From Candidatus Gastranaerophilales bacterium (GTDB lineage Bacteria > Cyanobacteriota > Vampirovibrionia > Gastranaerophilales > Gastranaerophilaceae), in the NCBI GenBank assembly GCA_947628355.1, contig CANQZO010000019.1, positions 1 through 14,541 on the forward strand: a stretch of 14,541 nt of DNA. The letters run 5' to 3'. Below are positions 6,117 through 12,574 of this stretch, in pieces. Position numbers and translations under genes: made by a program. The first letter of the stretch is position 1; the number at the start of each line of letters is the position of its first letter. The notes below the pieces were generated by a model that searched no databases, was not told where the DNA came from, and saw only the letters and a program-made list of their open reading frames with translations.

Positions 6117-9100
6117 CTAACTATTGCCGAGAGAGAATATATTATAAATTTCCTCATCGGAAAGCTCGGTTATAACTTTTTCCCCCTCAAATACGGCAAG
6201 ATTAACAAGTTCTTTCTTTTGTTTAATCATTTCGTCAATTTTTTCTTCAAAAGTACCTAAAGTAACAAGCCTGTGAACCATTACATTTTTATCCTGTCCG
6301 ATACGGTAGCTTCTGTCTGTTGCCTGTTCTTCAACCGCAGGATTCCACCATAAATCGTAGTGAATTACATTTGTAGCAGACGTTAGATTTAACCCCGTTC
6401 CGCCCGCCTTTAGTGATAACAGCATTATTTTTTGGTCGGGGTTTGTTTCAAACTCGTTCAGCATACTCTGACGTTGATTTGTATTTAACGAACCATGAAA
6501 AAACAACGGTGTTATATTTAATTCATTTTGTATAATCGTTGAAAGAATATTTCCCATTTCTTTATACTGAGTAAAAGCAATAACCTTTTCATCATTTTCA
6601 AGAATTTGAGATAAGAGCGATATAAATTTTTCAGTCTTACCCGAAACATCCTTTGTCATTTCACCGTATTTTAAATACTGGAACGGATGATTGCATATTT
6701 GCTTTAATGCCGTTATCAGTTTAAATATAACACCTCTGCGGTTTATTCCTTTTTGCGTCGATATATCACCCATTAACGTATTTAAAGTCTTTTCGTACAG
6801 AGCCGCCTGCGATTTTGTTAAATAACAATATTCATCCAATACCATTTTTTCGGGTAAATCATCAATAATGGTTTTATCTGTTTTTAATCTTCTCAATACA
6901 AAGGGAGATATTGACAATTTTAACTTATCAGCCTGCTCATACTGTTTAAATCTTTCAATAGGAATAGCATAGCACTTTTGAAAATCCCTTATTGAGCCTA
7001 AATAACCTTTATTAATAAAATCAAAAATACTCCAAAGCTCTGTTAATTTATTTTCAACAGGAGTACCCGTCATTGCTATTTTTATATCTGATTTTAATGA
7101 TTTAACTGCAGCAGTTTGCGAGGTATCCGGATTTTTAATATTTTGAGCTTCATCCACAACTACCATGCCCCATTCCTGTTTTTTAACTTCTTCAATATCA
7201 ATACGCAAAATGGCAAAAGTGGTTATTAACACGTCAGCTTTTAAGTCTAATTGACGTTCGGGACCATGATATGAAGCAGCTTTTAGTGTCGGAGCAAACA
7301 TTTTAAGTTCTTTTAACCAGTTACCCATAAGAGTAGTCGGGCAAATAACCAATACGGGTGCCTTTAATTTATTTTCTTCTTTTAATTTTAATATTAAGCT
7401 GATAACCTGAATTGTTTTACCAAGCCCCATATCATCAGCAATACAAGAGCCGAAACCTTTTGTTGTATTTGTATACAGCCATTTTAATCCGCCTGCTTGA
7501 TAAGGTCTTAATTCTCCGTTTAAGCTCTTTGGCGGAGTTACTTCAACAGTTTTACCAATATCTTTAACTATGTTTGCGAATGCCTCGTCATAATCAAATT
7601 CATAATCGCTTAAATGACCCGAAAATGCAGCATGCAGCATTTCCATACGGGTTATTTTATCTATTTTAGGATGTTTTAATTTATCAATGATTGACTGTGC
7701 TTCATTTTGATCAATTAAAATATACTTATTTTTAAACTCGATTATTCCGTTTGCGTCCTTAATGAGTTTTTCAAACTCCTCCACCGATATCTTTTCATCC
7801 CCTATTGCAACTTGGAATGAAAATTCAAATATACTTGCAAGGCTGATATTTCCGCCTTTTCCGTTTAAGATATCAGCAACTTCCTGTTCTCTTGAGGCTT
7901 TTATTCTTGCATTTATTGAGGCTCTCGGGACGACTATATTGCCGAAATTGGGCGGGAAGTTTATGTTTATTCCCGCTTTATTCAAGTAATAAGCGGTATG
8001 CACCATTAACTTATAAACATCGTTTAATGACAGATATAATTTTAAGTTATCTTCATCCTCAAATAAAGTTTCCAACTCCTTATAATACCGAAGTGCGTAA
8101 TTTAATTGTTTTTCAACAATATTTACAAGATATGTATTTTGGTATCCCCAATATATGCCGTCTTTATAAATATCCAAAAGCTGTTTTGGCGGTTCTTTTT
8201 CATTTAATTTTTTATCATTTGCTTTTACGGATATTGTTAATAAAAACTTATCTTCTTCTATTTTTTCAATATCCAACTGCGGACTTACCGGATATTTTCC
8301 TATATATATTTCGTCAAGCCACTCGCTTATTGCTTCCGCCAAATCTAATGAGCGCAAATATCTTTTATTATTGGTCGGTTTTAGAAAATATACGGATGAT
8401 TCTATTTCTTTAAATCTGTATGCTTTAAATTTTAAGAATTTAAAAATAACATAATTTATGTAATTTTCAATTAAAATATCCGCTATATTTTTAATATCCG
8501 ATATCTTTGAAAAATCAAGCGAATACACTTCATCTATCGAATTTTGCAATAAATTATTTATAGCAAACATTTCATAAGATATAGTAAAATAATTATCCGT
8601 TTTATTAACTTTTGGCAGAAAATACAATTTTTCAACCAATTTTTTTACAAATTGCGTAATAACATTAAAAATAATAAAAGACTCCGAAACATTGGAGTTA
8701 TCAACCAAGCAGTCAAAGCCCGAGAAATACTCCCAAATAAGCTCCAGCGGGATTTTGTACCCTATTTTATCAACCTCGTTACCGTTTTCTTTAATTGTAC
8801 AGGCACAAGACGAAAATCTATACATAGAACCTTTTGATTTTAAGTAAAAATCAAAATTATTAGTCGGGGTAACAAATACATCAATATTTTTACCATTTTT
8901 TAAAATATAAAAATCGGTATTTTTTATGACATGGCTTGAATTTTGAAAAGTTGAAGCAAATTCATCCTCGACAAGCTGATAAATTGTGCTAATCATCAGC
9001 CTGAAATCTTTTTTCTCACATCCGACAGGATTTTCCGTCAGATTATGAAACATCTCATCTATATTATTTTTTTTAAAAGAAAATGCAAATTTATTATTTA

Positions 9101-9119
9101 TAACTGCTTCAGTTGACAT
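6117..9119 (-). CDS. SNF2-family DNA-dependent ATPase/helicase-like protein with DUF3670-type region
   Basis: This 1000-aa Swi2/Snf2 ATPase would translocate on double-stranded DNA and remodel protein-DNA complexes. The C-terminal half has all core motifs: DDMGLGKT (562-569, Walker A), DEAQ (656-659, Walker B), MTGTPVENK (from 683), a second RecA lobe with SLKAGGTGLNLT and DRSYRIGQ (935-942). Ahead of the motor, about 425-540, the pattern VAIGDEKISVEEFEKL...IIEFKNKYILID matches the SNF2-associated DUF3670 region. Residues 1-420 are of unknown fold; no SWIM zinc finger was found. GAGGT lies about 5 nt before the ATG. The 50-bp spacing from the upstream radical SAM gene allows co-transcription, but a TATAAT at 9148-9153 could also start the gene separately. 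The role is unknown; I see no nuclease or methyltransferase partner. Confidence 0.93.
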   Translation of the reverse strand: MSTEAVINNKFAFSFKKNNIDEMFHNLTENPVGCEKKDFRLMISTIYQLVEDEFASTFQNSSHVIKNTDFYILKNGKNIDVFVTPTNNFDFYLKSKGSMYRFSSCACTIKENGNEVDKIGYKIPLELIWEYFSGFDCLVDNSNVSESFIIFNVITQFVKKLVEKLYFLPKVNKTDNYFTISYEMFAINNLLQNSIDEVYSLDFSKISDIKNIADILIENYINYVIFKFLKFKAYRFKEIESSVYFLKPTNNKRYLRSLDLAEAISEWLDEIYIGKYPVSPQLDIEKIEEDKFLLTISVKANDKKLNEKEPPKQLLDIYKDGIYWGYQNTYLVNIVEKQLNYALRYYKELETLFEDEDNLKLYLSLNDVYKLMVHTAYYLNKAGININFPPNFGNIVVPRASINARIKASREQEVADILNGKGGNISLASIFEFSFQVAIGDEKISVEEFEKLIKDANGIIEFKNKYILIDQNEAQSIIDKLKHPKIDKITRMEMLHAAFSGHLSDYEFDYDEAFANIVKDIGKTVEVTPPKSLNGELRPYQAGGLKWLYTNTTKGFGSCIADDMGLGKTIQVISLILKLKEENKLKAPVLVICPTTLMGNWLKELKMFAPTLKAASYHGPERQLDLKADVLITTFAILRIDIEEVKKQEWGMVVVDEAQNIKNPDTSQTAAVKSLKSDIKIAMTGTPVENKLTELWSIFDFINKGYLGSIRDFQKCYAIPIERFKQYEQADKLKLSISPFVLRRLKTDKTIIDDLPEKMVLDEYCYLTKSQAALYEKTLNTLMGDISTQKGINRRGVIFKLITALKQICNHPFQYLKYGEMTKDVSGKTEKFISLLSQILENDEKVIAFTQYKEMGNILSTIIQNELNITPLFFHGSLNTNQRQSMLNEFETNPDQKIMLLSLKAGGTGLNLTSATNVIHYDLWWNPAVEEQATDRSYRIGQDKNVMVHRLVTLGTFEEKIDEMIKQKKELVNLAVFEGEKVITELSDEEIYNIFSLGNS

Positions 9120-9147
9120 GTATACCTCAAAAACTCCCTGTTTTTTA

Positions 9148-9153
9148 ATTATA
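9148..9153 (-). promoter_or_regulatory. Possible -10 box ahead of the SNF2 gene
   Basis: A perfect TATAAT on the minus strand lies 28 nt before the SNF2 ATG, inside the 50-nt gap after the radical SAM gene. No convincing -35 box accompanies it, and the surrounding A/T runs make chance matches likely. Confidence 0.3.
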
Positions 9154-9169
9154 CAATAAAAAAAATTAA

Positions 9170-10219
9170 TTAAACCGAATCATAAAAATCACGATATTTA
9201 TCAATTAAATAACAAAAAGACGAATAATAAGTTTGTTTTAACCCGTATTCTTTACAGAGTTTTTCCATTGTTTTAATAATTACAATATACTGTTTAAGTT
9301 TTTCTTCATTATTTATATTTATACTGAACCATTGATTTTCAATATCAATAATAACCCATTTAACCTTTGCTTCTATTGCCTTTTTTAAAAATTTTTCAAA
9401 TTCCTCAATAGTATCATTAAGATTAGGAATAACAATATATTTTACTTTAACATCAGACTGATAATCAGCTTGGGCTGAGCAATAACGGGTAATATTTTCC
9501 CATACTTTATCAAAATTATCAAAACTTTTAATTTTTTTATAAAGTTCCCTGCTGCCGCAATCAACAGAAATAATAATTCCATGACTTAGCTTTGGATCAT
9601 CCATTACTTTTCTATATTCTTTTTTTGACCATTCTTTTATATATTTTACTAACACCTCGGAAAACTTAATTCCTGAAGAATGTATGCCAAAATCTCCTAT
9701 AAGATGATTTTCCAATAATAAATAAGAAATTTTATCAAACTCATCTGCAATAGTAGGCTCTCCCCCGCCCCACTCAATATGGCAATCGGTGCTTATCAGT
9801 TTTCCATCTATACATTTTTTTAAAAAATCATAAACGGGAACATCTTTAATCTTATTAATTTGTTTTCTCATTCTGTGATTAGGACAATAAATACAATCTG
9901 AATTACATTTAGCAACCGAGCTTATAGCAATATTTTTTATTTGTAATTTTTTACTCCATAAGCCCACTTTAGGCTTATTACATCCTATACACCTTTTCGG
10001 TATAATGCCTTTACGCATATTTTTTCTGGCTTTTTCTTTTTCTTTAAAAAAGGTAGTAAAATCGTAAGTGTTATTATAATTAACCCCAGCAACAGGAATG
10101 TAATTTTTTCCGTGTATAAATTCACAGCAATTAAATATTCCGTTATAACAAAAATGAATACCATATTCCAACCAATCACAGCTTAAATATTCTTTTTCAC
10201 CAAATAAAAATTCAAACAT
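9170..10219 (-). CDS. Radical SAM protein with N-terminal twitch/SPASM-like Cys module (paralogue 1)
   Basis: The 349-aa protein has the radical SAM cluster motif CNSDCIYC (Cys 105, 109, 112), the SAM-binding WGGGEPT (150-156) and later core strings HSSGIKFS and VKVKYIVIPNLNDT. Ahead of the core are Cys 14, the pair Cys31-Cys32 and CxxC at 77-80, in a layout resembling a twitch/SPASM half that could hold an auxiliary [4Fe-4S] cluster; in most SPASM enzymes this lies after the core. It is clearly paralogous to the protein at 11215-12240. It would use SAM to make a 5'-deoxyadenosyl radical; the substrate is unknown. The gene diverges from the Cys-rich exported protein. No Shine-Dalgarno is seen before the ATG, and a TATAAT box ends 7 nt upstream, suggesting a leaderless or nearly leaderless mRNA. 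An alternative downstream start is unlikely, because the paralogue aligns from its own N-terminus. Confidence 0.9.
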   Translation of the reverse strand: MFEFLFGEKEYLSCDWLEYGIHFCYNGIFNCCEFIHGKNYIPVAGVNYNNTYDFTTFFKEKEKARKNMRKGIIPKRCIGCNKPKVGLWSKKLQIKNIAISSVAKCNSDCIYCPNHRMRKQINKIKDVPVYDFLKKCIDGKLISTDCHIEWGGGEPTIADEFDKISYLLLENHLIGDFGIHSSGIKFSEVLVKYIKEWSKKEYRKVMDDPKLSHGIIISVDCGSRELYKKIKSFDNFDKVWENITRYCSAQADYQSDVKVKYIVIPNLNDTIEEFEKFLKKAIEAKVKWVIIDIENQWFSININNEEKLKQYIVIIKTMEKLCKEYGLKQTYYSSFCYLIDKYRDFYDSV

Positions 10220-10226
10220 AATTACT

Positions 10227-10256
10227 ATTATAAAAAATAATATAATAAAATGTAAA
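10227..10256 (-). promoter_or_regulatory. Promoter of radical SAM gene 1, placed for a leaderless transcript
   Basis: On the minus strand TTTACA (10251-10256), 18 nt, then TATAAT (10227-10232). Only 7 nt separate the -10 box from the ATG at 10219, so transcription would begin at or next to the start codon. No ribosome binding site is visible. Confidence 0.5.
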
Positions 10257-10260
10257 AATG

Positions 10261-10269
10261 TGCTATAAT
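10261..10269 (+). promoter_or_regulatory. Extended -10 promoter of the Cys-rich exported protein gene
   Basis: TGC-TATAAT (10261-10269) is a perfect extended -10 element. The -35 region is weak and AT-rich, which the TG extension would offset. AGGAG (10307-10311) sits 7 nt before the ATG at 10319. The 99-bp region carries the two divergent promoters back to back. Confidence 0.6.
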
Positions 10270-10318
10270 CAATTTGTTTTTTCCAATAAGGGAACAGAGA
10301 ACAGACAGGAGATAAAGT

Positions 10319-11137
10319 ATGAAAAAGTTTTTAACAGGATTATTTACCCTAATCATATCTTTATGTTTTACGGGTATTGCAAATGCGTGTGATTTAGACG
10401 GACTTTATGATAACTATCAAGCAGTGTATATGCCCAAAACAAAAACATGGGCAACTGCAGGTATGGCAGAAGGAAGAATTGTTTTAACAAAAAAGACTTC
10501 TCAAGGTTCGGGGAATTATTCCGAATATTATTACGGAAACGGTAAACTTGCCGCTGCATTAAAATCCAACTTTGAATTTATAAAAGACGGTAAACTAATA
10601 GGCGTTGATAATGCAGGATTAAAATATTATGAAATAACCTATAATAACAAGACTAAAAAGTTTGTTGAAAAACCGCTTTGCGAACAATCACTTAAAAAAC
10701 TCTTCCCCAATGCTCAAATTGTAAAAATTTCACAATTTACCAATAATGAAATAACAATAAAGAAGAAAGCATTCCAAGAAAAGAAAATTTTGCTTGTAAA
10801 TGATACTGATAAATATTTTCATAAATACACATATAAACCTGAAAATGTTCAAATTTCGGATATAAAAGGTTTAATAAAAGTAAAACACATAGGCAAAGTT
10901 AAATTTTCACTCTATGGTGATAAAACAACAATGCTGACAATTAAAGTAAGAAACGGCGAAAAATGCACTTGCGCAGATAAATGTAATTGCGGAAAAGATT
11001 GCAAATGCAATAAAAAAGAATGCAAGTGCGGTGTTGAGTGTAAATGTAATAAAAAAGATTGCAAGTGTAATCAAGTAAAATGCACCTGCGGAGAAAATTG
11101 CAAATGTAATAAAAATGACTGCAAATGCAAAAAGTAA
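10319..11137 (+). CDS. Exported protein with metallothionein-like CxC-repeat C-terminus
   Basis: I do not recognise this 272-aa family. Residues 1-23 are a Sec signal peptide (Lys-Lys, then a hydrophobic stretch, ending ANA before Cys24); the site lacks a canonical lipobox, so signal peptidase I cleavage is favoured over lipidation. Residues 24-213 look beta-rich, with repeated short strands and many Tyr, Lys and Asn, and only Cys24 and Cys121. Residues 216-270 hold 18 cysteines as nine CxC motifs separated by 3 or 4 residues, mostly Lys, Asn and acidic, as in CKCNKKDCKC. This suggests soft-metal binding (Cu, Zn, Cd) outside the cytoplasm, or a substrate for Cys modification. The gene has its own extended -10 promoter and a strong terminator. 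It lies between two paralogous radical SAM genes, which may act on it; that link is inference only. Confidence 0.8.
   Translation: MKKFLTGLFTLIISLCFTGIANACDLDGLYDNYQAVYMPKTKTWATAGMAEGRIVLTKKTSQGSGNYSEYYYGNGKLAAALKSNFEFIKDGKLIGVDNAGLKYYEITYNNKTKKFVEKPLCEQSLKKLFPNAQIVKISQFTNNEITIKKKAFQEKKILLVNDTDKYFHKYTYKPENVQISDIKGLIKVKHIGKVKFSLYGDKTTMLTIKVRNGEKCTCADKCNCGKDCKCNKKECKCGVECKCNKKDCKCNQVKCTCGENCKCNKNDCKCKK
10964..11134 (+). repeat. Coding repeat: nine CxC motifs in the exported protein
   Basis: Codons 216-272 encode CxC motifs at 216, 222, 228, 235, 241, 248, 255, 261 and 268. A higher-order unit, CxCGx[DEN]CKCNK[KN][DE], appears three times (222-234, 235-247, 255-267), with an extra CKCNQVK between the second and third. 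DNA copies differ at synonymous sites (TGC/TGT, AAA/AAG), so the units are not very recent duplications. Confidence 0.85.
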
Positions 11138-11152
11138 ATTTTATTAAAACTG

Positions 11153-11184
11153 AAAAACCTCCCTTGAAATGAGGGAGGTTTTTT
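11153..11184 (+). terminator. Rho-independent terminator after the Cys-rich protein gene
   Basis: CCTCCCT (11158-11164) pairs with AGGGAGG (11172-11178) around a 7-nt loop, flanked by A5 on the left and T6 on the right. It lies about 20 nt past the stop codon and separates this gene from radical SAM gene 2. Confidence 0.92.
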
Positions 11185-11194
11185 ATTGTATAAT
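11164..11194 (+). promoter_or_regulatory. Candidate promoter of radical SAM gene 2, overlapping the terminator
   Basis: A perfect TATAAT (11189-11194) follows directly after the terminator T-run. The only fair -35 box, TTGAAA (11164-11169), lies in the terminator loop with 19-nt spacing, longer than ideal. The predicted leader is about 14 nt, with AGGA (11205-11208) 6 nt before the ATG. Confidence 0.5.
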
Positions 11195-11214
11195 TTTTTA
11201 AAAAAGGATTTTAA

Positions 11215-12240
11215 ATGAAATATAAAAGCTGTCACTTAATAGAACACGGCATTTCCATAAATGTAAATTCAATACAGGCATGCTGTCTTTCAAGAGAGTT
11301 CAATAAAGGAATGCTCCCCGTTATAGAGCATTATGAAAATAATAAAATCAACTGGAATGAGCTTTTTGAAATAAAAAGACGCCACAGAAAGCACCAAAAA
11401 ATAATGGATTTAAAATTTTGCGAGGGCTGTTATAACTTGCGCGAAGAAGATTGGGATGAAGAAGATTACATCTCCTTTATTAATTTTGACCATTGGAGCC
11501 AATGCAATTCAAACTGTATATACTGCGGAGTGCAAACAAACAAGCCAAGACAGCAGAATAACGTATTATCCGCAATAAAAGAGCTTATAAAACAGGGAAA
11601 ATTTAAAAATACGGGAGAAATAACCTTTCAAGGCGGAGAGCCTACAATATTAAAAGAATTTGAACCGCTTTTAAAATTATTTATAAAAGCAGGCTCAAAG
11701 GTAAGGATACACTCCTCGGGTATAAAATTTTCAAGAGCAATAAGAGAAGGTATAAAAAAAGGAGCCGTAACCGTTGTTATATCGCCCGACTCTGTTAATA
11801 AAGAAACTTATAAAAAGATAAAAAGAACCGATAAATCAAATAACGTCTGGGATAATATAAAACATTACAGAAAAGGGCTTAAAGAAGAATTTGCTCCGCT
11901 TGTAAAAGTAAAATACATAATAATTCCGGGCATAAACGATACTTTTGAAGAAATAACGGAGTTTTTAAATAAAATTAAATCACTTGATATAAAAAGCATA
12001 ATAGTTGATGTTGAATACACTTATGCAAATCAAAACATACAGCATATATCGCCCCATGTGTATATGTTAATGGATTATATGGAAAATTTTGCAAAAGAAA
12101 ATAATATAAACTTTGCACTTTATGATTCTGCAATATATGCACAGCAGCAAAGAAATTTAGAAAAAACAAAAGAAATTAACTCAAAAAATATCGAAGAAAT
12201 AAAACAACAAAATGTAAATAAGAATATAAAATATTGCTGA
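11215..12240 (+). CDS. Radical SAM protein with N-terminal twitch/SPASM-like Cys module (paralogue 2)
   Basis: The 341-aa protein has CNSNCIYC (Cys 97, 101, 104) and FQGGEPT (138-144). N-terminal Cys 6, 23, 24, 69 and 72 match in order those of the 9170-10219 protein, in the frame GI...CC...W..L......R......CxxC typical of SPASM/twitch regions but placed before the barrel. Shared core strings with the paralogue are IHSSGIKFS, YKKIK, VW[DE]NI and VKVKYI[IV]IP. It should generate a 5'-deoxyadenosyl radical; the substrate is not known. The C-terminal 35 residues are Lys/Asn/Gln/Glu-rich, probably disordered or coiled, and end in Cys341. It has its own promoter after the Cys-rich gene's terminator and is followed by gatC after 37 bp, so it may head a gatC-pyrG transcript. 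The family is secure; pairing with the exported protein is a hypothesis. Confidence 0.9.
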   Translation: MKYKSCHLIEHGISINVNSIQACCLSREFNKGMLPVIEHYENNKINWNELFEIKRRHRKHQKIMDLKFCEGCYNLREEDWDEEDYISFINFDHWSQCNSNCIYCGVQTNKPRQQNNVLSAIKELIKQGKFKNTGEITFQGGEPTILKEFEPLLKLFIKAGSKVRIHSSGIKFSRAIREGIKKGAVTVVISPDSVNKETYKKIKRTDKSNNVWDNIKHYRKGLKEEFAPLVKVKYIIIPGINDTFEEITEFLNKIKSLDIKSIIVDVEYTYANQNIQHISPHVYMLMDYMENFAKENNINFALYDSAIYAQQQRNLEKTKEINSKNIEEIKQQNVNKNIKYC

Positions 12241-12277
12241 CTTATGATAAAATTTTTATAAGTTATGGAGTAAAGAC

Positions 12278-12559
12278 ATGATAAGTACAAAAGATGTGGA
12301 ACATGTGGCGAAGCTCGCCAGACTTGAATTAACCGAAGAAGAAACCGAAAAATATTCAAAACAGCTTGGTGAGATATTAAAATACGTAGAACAAATGAAT
12401 GAAGTGGATACAACAGGCATAGAGCCTATGCCTCATGCACTTCCCGTATATAATGTAATGCGTGAAGATGAAGTTAAATACGAACAGACAAAAGAAGAAT
12501 TAATGGCGAATGCGCCTTATGAAGAGAACGGATTTTTCAGAGTCCCGAAAATAAACTGA
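12278..12559 (+). CDS. gatC: Asp-tRNA(Asn)/Glu-tRNA(Gln) amidotransferase subunit C
   Basis: GatC is the small belt-like subunit that holds GatA and GatB together in the enzyme converting misacylated Glu-tRNA(Gln) or Asp-tRNA(Asn) to the correct amide forms. The 93-aa length fits the family. Diagnostic features are the N-terminal helix VEHVAKLARLELTEEE, LGEILKYVEQMNEVDTTGIEP, then the extended PMPHALPVYNVMREDEV and the terminal APYEENGFFRVPKI. GGAG lies about 8 nt before the ATG. gatA and gatB are not in the window; instead pyrG follows after 15 bp, so the subunit genes are split in this genome. No terminator separates it from the upstream radical SAM gene. Confidence 0.95.
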   Translation: MISTKDVEHVAKLARLELTEEETEKYSKQLGEILKYVEQMNEVDTTGIEPMPHALPVYNVMREDEVKYEQTKEELMANAPYEENGFFRVPKIN

Positions 12560-12574
12560 TAGATTGAGGAATTA

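Noticed and set aside
7892..8413. A 173-codon plus-strand open frame
   Set aside because: It lies entirely antisense to the SNF2 gene, whose frame has strong domain evidence; composition is that of a shadow frame.
6117..9119. SNF2 protein as part of a phage-defence island (DISARM-, Zorya-like)
   Set aside because: No methyltransferase, phospholipase, nuclease or motor-ion-channel partner genes are in the window; neighbours are metabolic.
10319..11137. Cys-rich protein as a lipoprotein
   Set aside because: The residues before Cys24 are A-N-A, lacking the Leu/Val/Ile at -3 of a lipobox; a signal peptidase I site fits better, though this is not absolute.
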